From Talaromyces rugulosus (taxonomy: Eukaryota > Ascomycota > Eurotiomycetes > Eurotiales > Trichocomaceae): 64,000 nt of DNA. Shown piece by piece: positions 22,249 to 32,371 of the stretch. The notes beneath the pieces were generated by a model. That model made no database searches. It was given only the letters and a program-made list of their open reading frames with translations, and had not been told where the DNA came from. Numbering within the stretch: position 1 is the first letter of the stretch; every line of letters starts with the position of its first letter. The position numbers and the translations under genes are program-made. Where the stretch lies: positions 1,488,001 to 1,552,000 of the forward strand of contig NC_049561.1 of the NCBI RefSeq assembly GCF_013368755.1, read 5' to 3'.

Positions 22249-23262
22249 CTAACGGTAGCGCCAGTAGCTCTGGGTGTTGTGGCGCTTCCAGGTCTTTCTC
22301 CGGCCGGCGTTGGTCTTGGTGTAGCCGTGGCCCTTCTTGATACCACGGGACTGCTTGCCAATGGCAGTGAGACCGCGAGATTCACGGTGCTATGTCAACG
22401 AATTAGCATACTTGTTTCCGATTCCCGAATACAGCGCTTCATACCTTGTGAACAGGGTTGACGATCCAGTTGATGCGGGGATCGCGACGGATAGCCTTGT
22501 GCTGAGGGTCGACCAAGATGATTTCAAAGTACTTGTAGGTCGAGTCCTGGTTAACCCAGTACGAGTTCAGGACGCGCAAGTTGGCGCAGCGACGACCAAC
22601 ACGCTCCTCGGCGGTGGAGCGGAGAGAGCGCTGGTACTTGAGCTGGTTGATACCCTGGTTGGTGGGCTTGCCTGCAGAGACACACACAAAATATCAGCCA
22701 TGTTCTTTTTTCGAGTCGAGGAAAAAAAAAGTTTCTTCATACCGTAGGTGGCACCCTTGGGAGCGGGCCTCTTGCGTCCTCCACGGCGGACACGGACACG
22801 GTAGATAACGTAGCCCTGCTTAGCCTTGTAGCCGAGACGGCGGGCCTTGTCGGGGCGCGATGGGCGGGAAGCACGGTGGATCACATTGAGTTGACGAAGC
22901 TATATTGATGCACTCTCAGCAAAGTTCAACGAGTGTATAGCAAGACACAGCAGGCTTGAACGAATTCAAGCACTGCCCAATTTTGTTGTGCCACGTCCAC
23001 CTGACCGGGTTGTGGGAAGATTTTTGAAAGTAGAAAAAATTCCATGCCTCCACGATTTCTCGACGAGGGATAGGCAAATCGTAACACTTTTTTCTTTCTG
23101 GCCTCTTTCTCTCCATCTCCGGCAGGTTTTCGAAACAAAACGCAAAAAAAAATATCAGGGTTCGTAGGGTCTCACCTCCCAGCATCGGACGCGCAGCAGG
23201 AAGCGAAGCACATCGGATTGCTTCTTCTTTTGAAGCTCTTCAACGTATTTGAGGGCACCCAT
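22249..23262 (-). CDS. rpl15: 60S ribosomal protein eL15
   Basis: Large-subunit cytosolic ribosomal protein eL15. Minus-strand exons are 23262-23176, 22899-22743, 22671-22445 and 22389-22249; 203 residues, the usual length. Seen: [18 protein letters not shown] start, [59 protein letters not shown] and the basic end [17 protein letters not shown]. The start codon lies immediately after a 5' UTR intron acceptor. Intron 1 is 276 bp, four to five times the others (71 and 55 bp), and carries a strong hairpin. Ribosomal protein genes in fungi often carry long 5' introns, so regulation or a hosted RNA is possible. Confidence 0.97.
22950..22976 (-). other. Strong RNA hairpin inside eL15 intron 1
   Basis: Arms 22950-22960 and 22965-22976 pair over 11 bp, with one bulged base at 22972 and a 4-base loop. 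In the sense of the transcript the loop reads UUCG, though the closing pair is A-U, not the C-G of the classic stable tetraloop. It lies 51-77 bases from the acceptor. It may be a structured intron element or part of a hosted RNA; no clear C/D or H/ACA box set is seen. Confidence 0.6.
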
Positions 23263-23379
23263 CTGTTAAAAATCGGAAATTCCAACCGGTCAGCAACGAA
23301 CAGACTTTCAATTGGGAGGAAAAGATTAATCCGTCCGAATAGACAAGAGTTAAACTGATCGCATGCAAGCAAAACGTAC
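23263..23379 (-). other. 5' UTR intron of eL15 gene
   Basis: On the minus strand a GTACGT donor at 23379 and an acceptor TTTTTAACAG ending directly before the ATG at 23262 define a 117-bp leader intron. The eL15 protein normally begins MGALKY, so the intron is non-coding. Confidence 0.65.
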
Positions 23380-24157
23380 CTTGTCGGCTTGGCTTCCTCG
23401 TCGATTGTCGTCGGTTTGTCGGACTCGCAGGCTGGAAACGAGAGAAGTTTGAAGACCGCCGTCGCTAAAGCCGATTGTGTGTGGCCCGCTAATTTTTTAG
23501 GCGAGGAGCCGCGTCGGTCCAATCACGCCACTTGCAAGTTCCCGCCGATTTTGTCACGTGACAATGTTCTCTTTACGGAAATTGGCGCTAAGCCAAAAAT
23601 AAACAACGTCTTGGCAGCTAACTTAAGGCTCTAAACAAGTTGGTTCTCTTCTTAAAATCCTGAACAAATACTCGAGCTTTCGAGACTTTACATGGCCTTG
23701 GTTTCACTCTTTCTTGATCATGGATCACAGAAGATTAGTGGTGCAATTCGTGACAGTCATAGTCATGATTCTCCCGTACAAAAAAATAATCTATCAACAA
23801 CCGAAACAGGTAAATATCGAGAAAGGGGGGGGGGGGGGGAATGTAAAGAAAAAAAATAAACAATATAGTGAAATTTTAGTACTATCATATCTTAAAAAGA
23901 GGACATATCTTTAAACGAGGGGTAAAAAAAGCACAACTAAATAATGTAGCAGAAACACTTAAAACGATAAATCACAAGAGTCTATAAAGGTATCTGAAGG
24001 GACAGGCCGTAGATCTCTCTTCTCACAGATCTATCAAAAACACATAAATCGCAATTCTAGAATAGTCTCGGCGAAAAAGGAAAAAAGAAAAAAAAGAAGA
24101 AAAAAGTCGTATAGCGGACACAGATAAAGTCAAATATCCTTGCATTCGTTTTTTTAC
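23380..24157. other. eL15 promoter and PSP1-gene 3' region
   Basis: About 780 bases. Besides the palindrome at 23551-23564, there is a 15-G run at 23825-23839, next to A-rich sequence. No gene is seen. Confidence 0.5.
23551..23564. promoter_or_regulatory. 14-bp palindromic CACGTG element upstream of eL15
   Basis: Perfect palindrome TTGTCACGTGACAA centred on an E-box. GTCACGTGAC is the type of site bound by Cbf1/CpcA-neighbour bHLH factors in fungi. It lies about 170 bases beyond the leader-intron donor, inside the probable core promoter. Confidence 0.55.
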
Positions 24158-26891
24158 CTACGATCCGAGCGAAAGGCCCTGGAATGTTTCAACCCAGTCT
24201 CCACGGGCGGGATGCATCTGCTGGTGGCCATGGTGATGTGGGGCACCACCAAGAAACTCAGGAGTTGAGGTTTCCAAAAGGCCATATGTACTCGAGGGGT
24301 AAGAGGCAAATGGGTCATTAGATGCCATGTTATGTCCAAAGCCCGGCTCGTGATGCCGAGCCGCAGCAGAGCCAAATGCTTGGTTATAGTGGTCCATGTA
24401 AGCATTACGAATCATGCCAGCATGAGTGTTACCCAAGTCTGCCCGTTCCACAGCGTCACGCAGATTCCCAGATCCCGGGGGCATCTGCGAAACATTGTAG
24501 GCACGGTTTTCATGAGCATGGCGACGGTCTGCCACTGAGTTTTGGTTGTAGTTCAATCCAGCTGGCTCGGGTGCAGACAGTCCAGGGGAAGGAGTAACAA
24601 AAGAAGCCGGATTAATTGCAGACATCCAAATCCGGGTCTTGTAGATTTTGAACAGATCCGTAACCAACGAGTTAAAGTTGATGTAGGAGTCTGCAAAATA
24701 GTAAAATGTCAATTTCTTCCAATCCCTAAACCAAAATTAGCCACGATCGTTCATCAAATGAATCCACTAAAAGCAAGGTGAGAGCCAAGTGTATGGGAAA
24801 GACTTACATTTGAAACTCTGCGTCGAGGATTTCCATGTTGAGTCTGTGGTCGACAACCTTTTGCTGACAGACACGCTTGGCCTTGGCCTCGTTGCCCTCT
24901 TTGTCTCGAAGGGTCAAGATCTCATGATTCTGGGCGAGGCGCTTGATCAACTTTGGCTTGATCTCCGTCGATTGAGGCTCGTGAGCTCCATGAGCACCGG
25001 TTGGGTTCATCCCACCAACAGCGCTGCGATGGCCGATGCTGGGACTCACTACATTGGTTGCGCCGTTTTGTGCCTGGCGAGAGAACATCATCAAGCACTT
25101 GTAGTGTTCTTCGGCATACTTTTCTTTCAGCTCTCTTGCTTCCTGCCAGGTGACGTTGGCGTGCTGGATGGTCCCGAGGTCTGTTCCGCGGTCTGCTTCG
25201 ACGATCACAAGATTGCCGGGGTTCACTTGAAGACCGGTATCTTCCTGGATATAGAAAACATCGGCGCGGTGACACTTGAACGTGACGATATACAGACGCT
25301 GGCTCTGGTGAGATGGGGTTAAACCCGGCTGAGGACGGCCATAGGCTGCAGGCACATTGTATGATTGATGCAAAGAGCTCGACACTATAGAAGAGTAAGT
25401 AGAGGTCCGGAGAAGTCAAGGATGCGATCAAGACTGCAAGGCAAACTCGATAAGAAGATGAGAATACTTACGATTGTCGGGGGCAGCTGCATGAAGCCCT
25501 CCATCAATGACATTGGAATAGCCATCCTCCCGGTCAACGAGGCTTGCTCGGCCATTCAATGCTCCCATATGAGCCTGGCCGTCACTAATTGAGCCATGTC
25601 TCGTCGGAATATCCGCAAATGAGTGGCGCCGGCTTTGTGGCAATTCACCAATGCTGCCAAACCCCAAAGATGTCTGCCAGTGTGCCCGTCTCAGACTTTC
25701 AAGCGGTCTGTTCTCCACAGATCCAAAGGGAGGAGTGTGCTTTTCGATGTTAACAGAATGCTCTGACATCCTTCGTCGTCCGCTGTTGCGAACATTGCCA
25801 TAACCAGGAGGAATATTTCCCAATTCATCTTGGTCCTCTACAGCAAGATCTACCTCTTCGGGGACACCGCCACGAATGCGGTGCAAATTGTGCATACCAC
25901 CGCTTAGCGAGTAGTTGCTGTTAGCAGAAGCAGAAGACATGGTACGATCCCTCATGCGGGCACCTTCCAAATGGGCAGTCTGCCGCAGCAAAGCATTCTC
26001 TCTGGCTAGCTGGTCGATAGCTCGGGCTTGACTGGCCGCATACGAATGAGAGCCGTTCGAATCGATATTATTTTCCTCTGCTTCTTCTTCGTCATCTTCA
26101 TCCTCGCGCACACGGCCAAGGAGTGCTGGGTCATGGCCCAAATCCTCCAACAAACTAGGCCGTGACGGACGATGCTGAAGTCCTGGGTACTGATTGCCAG
26201 CCCTTCCGCGGGAAGCGTTGGGGTTGCTTGGCACTTTGCTTGCCATCAACTTGACAGTTTCCGGGTCCAGTTGGCCGACAGAGTAGGACTGGGAGCGGTA
26301 TGTCTTGGGAGTAGGATGGAGAGGAATATTGAAGGGGATTGAAGAATCACCGGCCATTGATCGTGCAGTTGTTGGACTGAGAATTTCCTCGTTGAAATTG
26401 GTGTTGGGCATATTAGGCATCGTCGGTGATTGGCTCAGCTCAGTGAGGCGAGGCGGGGGTTCCTTGCGATTGTCTGCAGTCCAAATTCCCGTAGCCCAAG
26501 GGAAACTGCCTCCATGGCCCCAAGAAACCGAACTATTCACACCAGGGCTGGCGTTGGCACCCCAGCTGGTCTGCTCGGTTTCTGGAGATTGGGTATTTAT
26601 ACCGACAGGTGCAAGAGATCCCGAAGCAGTAATGGAGGTTCTACGTGGTAAGTTTTGCGGCACTTCATTGAGCCAGGATGTGCGACGGACTGGTTTCGAG
26701 AGAGGCGCGTTGGTAGAGGTAGGGCCCTGGCGATGATCCAACTCGTCGTCGGAGGAAGTCAGAGCTTCGGAGTCTGGGGTGGACCGTCTTATGCCTTGAT
26801 TGCCCTTCTCAAGACGAATAGACGCATTGTTTCCGGGCGCACTGCTTCCTGGCTTTGGCGCCATGATTGGTTTACCGGCGGTGGTAGCCAT
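24158..26891 (-). CDS. PSP1 C-terminal domain protein
   Basis: Member of the PSP1 domain family (yeast Psp1, a suppressor of DNA polymerase alpha mutations and P-body linked; bacterial RicT/YaaT). Minus-strand exons are 26891-25472, 25384-24808 and 24725-24158; introns 87 and 82 bp; 854 residues. The first 470 residues are disordered and Ser/Asn/Pro-rich. The PSP1 domain follows: LYIVTFKCHRADVFYI, LVIVEADRGTDLGTI, NHEILTLRDKEGNE, AKRVCQQK and WKKLTFYYFADSYINFNSLV, with LFKIYKTRIWM, approximately residues 495-705. The tail is Gly/His/Met-rich and disordered. The domain calls the family; the function in filamentous fungi is not settled. Confidence 0.88.
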
Positions 26892-29840
26892 TTCGGTTTA
26901 TAGACAACTGAGCTTATGACAGTAGTGAGTAACTTGTTTTTGCATCGGTGATATGCATCACTCACGGTTATGCTTATGTCTGAAGATGGGAATAGCGAAA
27001 TACCCTCGGTGGATAGTGGATATCAGGTATGCGCAAATTGGGTGAATAGAAATAGTCACCGAGGTTTTCAGCTGTCCAACAAGACAAGTTAGCAAAGCTC
27101 CCAGGAGGCCGCATCTTTGAGGGCAGAGCCTACCGATTAACACGCGAAGATACAGTATAACACACACAAGGTCTATGATTAACAACACACGGGGATCTGT
27201 TTGGCGGCGGGGAGGTCAGATAGAACTCTCTAAAAGTGGCGAACCGGACGTACCACTCTACCGATTGTAGAAAGCTCTATCGCACAAACAAAGGTTGACA
27301 CAAAATAACACTTTCGAAATAAAATGTACAAGGCGTAATTTGGGAGAATAAGATGCTCCGGAAATAAAGTTTCGACGACCTGCGACGACGATAGAAAGTG
27401 GCGAGCTTCTTTTTTTTGTTGTCCTTTCTCGCGGCGAATTCTATCGATGTATATTTCTTCCTCTTTTTTTGGTGGGATGTTTTCTTTTTTCTTAATTTCG
27501 TTTCGCTTTTGTGTTCAAGATATAAGACAAGATTGCAGCATGAGCAGTTGAGGAGATCGACCGACAAAGTTCGAAAATTGGGGTATTATTTGGATTGCGC
27601 TACTTGCGAGCTGGAGCTGACGCCGACGGGTGGAGGGCAGCGCAAAAGCAGCGCATCTTCGAGTGAACAAACAAGCAAATCTAGTAGAATTCAACAGCAA
27701 CAATCAGTATTTAATTTTTTTCTGTGTATCATTTTGGAAGCATGCGAAAATGAGGGAGAGGGGGGAAGGACGCACATTGAGCAAGGCGCGATGGCAGGAG
27801 CTCCACTCTTTAGGTGGTGGTGTCACGCGGTGCGAACCAGATCACTGACGAGGCGGACAAGATGAGACGACGCAGAGCACCAGGGCGATCGCAAGACATT
27901 CGTCGAGAACTCGAGTATTAAAAAGAAGAGAGGGAAAAAAATTGGAGTAGGTACAAAAAAAAAAAAAAAAAAGAGGCAGGAAGCAAAAGAGAAAAAGGAG
28001 GGCCAGAGGAGGAGGGGGAGGCAAAACAAGCCAGGTTGCAGAGAGAAGGTGGCGGGCGTTGTGAGACGGTGATGGACAGACAGCGAGCAGCAGGAGAGCA
28101 GAGGAAAGAGGAGAATACAGAGAGAGGGCCAGAAGGACGGGGATGCTTGGAAATTGGCGTCGCGCTAGGGCACCGTGCACGCAGGAGGTTGTCAGGACTT
28201 CAGGGCTTGAGGGCTTGAGGGAAACAGACAGAGAAGTAGTGTAGGTAGTCTCTTTGACTAAACCATGCATCCAGCCTTGTGGCTTTTCCCGGGGGGGGCG
28301 CGTCAGTTCTGGAGCCAAGACTAAAAGATTATTATGAGAGAAGATCCCCCGGGATTCTGCGCAGGCGAGGAGAGAGCGACATGACGCTGGGCGGGGCGAG
28401 GGGGGAGGGGCTTTCCGGTGGCTAGCCAATGGGGGTGCTTGAATTCGGCCTGGACGCACTGTGATTGGCTGCTGCAGCGCCCCCGCGGGCCTGGGGGTGG
28501 TTCTAAATGGCCGCAGCCAATCAGAAGCCGCGCGGAGTGGGGCCTCTGGGGAGAAGCACAACATGGCCAGATCGGATCGCCGCATAACTAACTGCTTCTT
28601 TCACAAGTAGTATTGGTGGCATTCCTTGTTCATTTCGTATCAGGACATGTAGGTACTACGTACTAGGTACGAGGCGGTGTTGATTGTTTTCTTGACCGCC
28701 GTCGGGCTCTAGCTTCTAGCCTCTTGGGCCACCGGTAGGGCAAGGGTGGAGGCAATGCGCTCTTACTCCCGGGGCTCCTATTGGTGGCTGGCAAGTCTAG
28801 CATGGGCCATGTGGGGCCACTGAGCCAAGCACGTACGCCCAGAATGCTCATTTGCCAGTCCATCAATATAATATATAATAGTATGAGATATATATGTAGA
28901 CTATTGCAAGAGCATATAGCCTAGCCAATATTAAATGTCGGTGTCATGGCCCAGAACCAAGAGTTGGCACGCCCATTGCACACGCATTTGCAGGAGGGGA
29001 GAGGAAAAAAGCATCCCGGCCAACAGAAACAAAAACATTTAACAAAAAGCCCAACCGGCGATCGACATCGAAAACGGCCATTCGAGACCCTGGGTGGGTG
29101 CTAGATCAGGAGACATTCCTCCCCTACTTTTAACTACTTGTTAAGTAACAAGAAAACTTAGTACTCCAGTCTCATCAAAACGTCACCTGTCGCTTCCGCT
29201 AGCTCCGACTCTGCTAGCGGCGCTTTTCATTTTTACCCCACATTTTGCGACAAAGGCGGGGGAGAGAGACACGGTTTCCGTAAGAATAATAGTTACATTA
29301 GCCTAGTAGCCCACACTTAAGTTGCTAGCTACATAGTAATACCATCAATCGGAGGGGGGCAGCCAGCTAATCACAATGTTGCAATCTCCGGTGCTTTCCA
29401 CGGCGCGCTCGGTCCATCGCTTTTTTTCCCCACGGTGTTCTGGTGTGTCTTGTCGTCCCAACATTTCCCAAAAGTCACATGTGTGGCCATCGGAGTTCTC
29501 GGTTGTGTATCCAGCAATTCAGCGTCACACAACTTGCTGCTTTCTTGACCTGTTTTTTTTTTTTTTCCCTGCAGAGTACTTTTTGGTCGGGATCTTCGGT
29601 CTTTGTTGCACAGAAACAAAGAATCCCCGCCGTCGATCGACTCAATTGCGAGCCGCTCGTTCCATTGACCCAATGCGGTCATAATAACTCCAAGGCCACC
29701 AGCCAAATTAAACCTTGTATACTAGTGGGGCTACAAATGCGACGTTCAAGATACAACAAGGCAAGGGGGATCAAGACTGCCATTAACGTAAAATGTCTAA
29801 ATGTATAAAATTACAAATCGAAAAGCATATACAGCTCCAA
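26892..29840. other. 2.9-kb intergenic region with CCAAT cluster
   Basis: One of the largest gene-free stretches. It carries the PSP1-gene promoter and the NFU1-gene 3' end. Three CCAAT boxes lie within 96 bases at 28426-28430 (+), 28464-28468 (-) and 28517-28521 (+). A-rich and GA-rich tracts (27957-27972 poly-A) are frequent. An open frame 27842-28585 on the minus strand is Pro/Ser-rich, lies across the CCAAT boxes, and has no domain; I do not call it a gene. A non-coding transcript is possible. Confidence 0.5.
28426..28521. promoter_or_regulatory. Cluster of three CCAAT boxes
   Basis: Three CCAAT pentamers in alternating orientation within 96 bases of GC-rich DNA. CCAAT is the site of the fungal CBC/Hap complex. 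The likely target is the minus-strand PSP1 gene 1.5 kb away or an unseen transcript; this is inference. Confidence 0.5.
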
Positions 29841-30953
29841 CTACGCTCCGGCCGAATCCAGCGCTGACGGTGCAGTAGCGTCGGGTCCTTTTTGCTGTCG
29901 AAGCTTCTCCTCAAATTTGGCAAACTCGTGCATCGAGATTTCCTCTTCCTGGTCGAGAATCTGTTGCACGCCTTGGACCTCCTCAATCTGTTCAAGTCCG
30001 GTCAGCTTTGGTTCGGGTTCATACGGAAGGTAGTAGTTATAGTAGTAGTAAAAACTTACATAGTGCATGAGCATCGACTCAATGCCGTTCTTCAGCGTAA
30101 CTGTGCTCGAGTCGCATGTGCGGCATGCTCCCCTCAACTTCAAGTTCACGATTCCATCCTCAAACCCGCGGAACTCAATGTCGCCTCCGTCTTCTTGGAT
30201 TGCCGGTCGGATGCGCGTTTCCAGCAGTTCCTTGATCATCCCAACAACTTCATCGTCATCTTCATTGTAGCCCAAGGTATCCTCGTGGCCACCTTCCTGG
30301 CTACCGTCGCCAGCCGTCCGCTCAACCGTGTTCACAATCTGCTCTCCAGAGGACACAACTTCGGTGATCAGACTGAAAACTTCCGGCTTGATGTGCGCCC
30401 AGTTGGCGTCGCTGGATTTGGTCACCGTGATAAAGTCAGGTCCGTAAAACACAGACGACACTCCGTCGACATTGAGCAGGTTGGCTGCTAGCGGTGACGG
30501 GTGTGGCGGCGCCAGAGTCGATCTTGGCGATAGGTACTCGAGAAACGGCGTGGGAAAGTTTTCCGGCAGGACAGGTTGGTTGGGAAGGAATTTGAGAGCC
30601 TGTTCGATTGCATTATCAGTGTTTATTCATTCCAAAAAAAAAGGTGTGGTTTGATTGATTCCCCTTACATCAGGATTGGGCGTGGACTCGGTTTGAATAA
30701 AGATGGACCGTCGATTTCCCGCCGACGGCTCGTTGATTTTCGGAATCCCCAGCGGCTGGCTACTCGGTCGCAGCGTCGGCCTGCGACGGCTCTCTGACGG
30801 TGTGATGGCAGAGACTGTGCGGATGTAATGGATGGACCTGCGGTTGTTGTTGATGAACCCGGTCGCCTCTCGCTCCCGGATCGCACGTTGCGAGGTTTGA
30901 AAGGCGCGTCGGAGCAGCGTTCGCGATGCTTGATGTGTCGACATGGTGTACAT
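29841..30953 (-). CDS. nfu1: NFU1-like mitochondrial Fe-S cluster scaffold
   Basis: Late-acting iron-sulfur carrier of mitochondria that passes [4Fe-4S] clusters to lipoate synthase and complex II. Minus-strand exons are 30953-30669, 30599-30060 and 29987-29841 (introns 69 and 72 bp); 323 residues. The first approximately 60 residues are Arg-rich with no acidic block, as a mitochondrial presequence. Seen: the Nfu N-domain IFIQTESTPNPDALKFLP, the NifU C-domain with the cluster motif GACRTCDSSTVTLKNGIE (CxxC), and the family end VQGVQQILDQEEEISMHEF. Start could also be the Met three codons later (30944). Intron 2 is a multiple of three and has no stop, so its retention would not break the frame. 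A divergent HIT-finger gene starts 805 bases away. Confidence 0.92.
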
Positions 30954-31758
30954 GGTCGCTGTTCTCGAGGTGCGATGGGCCGAGATGCAATGGTTGATGT
31001 GTGTACAGTGATTGATTACAAACCCGCGAGATTTCCGGCGGCGATACTTTTTAGTTCAAAGCTGACGTCAAATCACGTGATTCCAGACGGCCAGCAAATC
31101 AGGTTGCGGAACACTGGAAACGTGACCTCAAATAATACCCATATATGTTAAGACAGAATTCATGGCTAAGTATTAGATGAATCAGTATTAGTTATTGCGC
31201 GAAATATTCTCCATTCAACTGAGTGGTTCTCACAAGTCCTTGCACGTACCTTGGTTTATAGAGAGAGCGCCTTCTTAGCTATGAAGTAGCATCACGATAA
31301 CAGCTAAGCAGAATAACTTAGATCAATGATCTGACAGCTTTTGCACCATGGTTCTTGTGATATGGTCAATAACAATATTCCCAGGTGACCATCCAATCAC
31401 ACAGCTGATGAAATAAGGTTGTGGGCCCTGCTGGCCATGAGGGTTAGGGTTATTTCCCCAGAACGAGGATGATTTCGATTCCACAGAATTGTAAAAGCGT
31501 AAGTTGGCCAAGTCGTCGTGTAATTACAATTCAATTCCTTTTAAGAGTCCTTCTTGACCTGTGAAACTCGTTTACTGTTAAGCAGCCAAGATCTCGAAGC
31601 TATGGATCCACATATCACGTGCAGAGCTAGCAATCTACCAATTACAGCGGCCAGTGACTCCACTAGCCGTCATTCTCAGCGACAGGTTTGTCCAGGGAAA
31701 AAAACTTGTGACAGAACAAACAACAATAATGCATTTGTCTCCTTTTTGATACTCGAAG
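30954..31758. other. Divergent promoter region NFU1/HIT-finger
   Basis: About 800 bases between two divergent starts. It holds a 12-bp E-box palindrome at 31071-31082 and further CACGTG text near 31616-31621. No gene is seen. Confidence 0.55.
31071..31082. promoter_or_regulatory. 12-bp palindromic TCACGTGA element
   Basis: Perfect palindrome AATCACGTGATT, the Cbf1-type E-box, 118 bases upstream of the NFU1 start. It fits a promoter element for NFU1 and perhaps the divergent gene. Confidence 0.55.
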
Positions 31759-32371
31759 ATGCCCACTCTGTGCGAGGTATGCTCCAAGGAGCCCGCCAAA
31801 TATAAATGTCCAACATGCAGCTTGATGAGGTATGGAGCCCATCCATCCAGCTCTTTTCACTTTTAGCTAATTCAAACCCTTTCAAAGTTGTTCGCTTGGA
31901 TGTACCAAATCACACAAGATATACTGTGCGCCCAAGCCGAGTCCGGCGGTTACAGGCAAGGAATCAGCGGCGGAAAAACAACAACAACAAGACCTGCCAT
32001 CTGATACACTCTCAAACGGACACTCAAATAAACCTATCAATATACATGATTTGGGATCGTCTCCAGAGCTCCAGAAGCTTTTTGAAGAGTATCCAGGGCT
32101 TCGTGGAAAGCTGCGAGAAATCTACAGGAGCTCGCTCGAAGAAGAATGGAACCCCGAGCCACAGATGGGAGGCCGCAGTCACCGTGGTGGTGGAAGGGGA
32201 GGAGGACACAAACGGGCTCCCTGGACGGCAGAAAGGGGCTTCAAACGCGGTGTGGGACATGTCACAAGGTGGCGAGAGAAATGCGAGGACGGTGAGAGCA
32301 CTGGTTCTGATGCCGAGGGGTTTATGAAGTTTATTGCCTTGGTAGCGGACAGCCGTGAATCTCCCAGCTGA
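31759..32371 (+). CDS. HIT zinc-finger protein (Hit1/ZNHIT3-like)
   Basis: Small zf-HIT protein; relatives Hit1/ZNHIT3 assist box C/D snoRNP assembly. Exons 31759-31829 and 31888-32371 give 184 residues. The finger is complete, with ligands C5, C8, C17, C20, C26, C30, H34, C38 (MPTLCEVCSKEPAKYKC then CPTCSLMRSCSLGC, KSHKIYC), and its exon junction falls inside the finger. A Gln-rich linker follows, then a conserved-looking LQKLFEEYPGLRGKLREIYRSS segment and a Gly/Arg-rich tail that could bind RNA. Assignment to Hit1 rather than another zf-HIT protein is inference from length. Confidence 0.85.

Noticed and set aside
22900..23175. Box C/D or H/ACA snoRNA in eL15 intron
   Set aside because: No clear C/D or H/ACA boxes found, so only a hairpin is reported.
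23825..23839. G-run as telomere or G-quadruplex element
   Set aside because: Single 15-G homopolymer without spaced G tracts; slippage is simpler.
27842..28585. 247-codon minus-strand open frame
   Set aside because: Pro/Ser/Leu-rich, no domain, overlaps the CCAAT cluster, and lies in GC-rich DNA where long frames arise by chance.
29892..30491. 199-codon frame antisense to NFU1
   Set aside because: It is the shadow of the conserved NFU1 exons on the other strand and shows no family.
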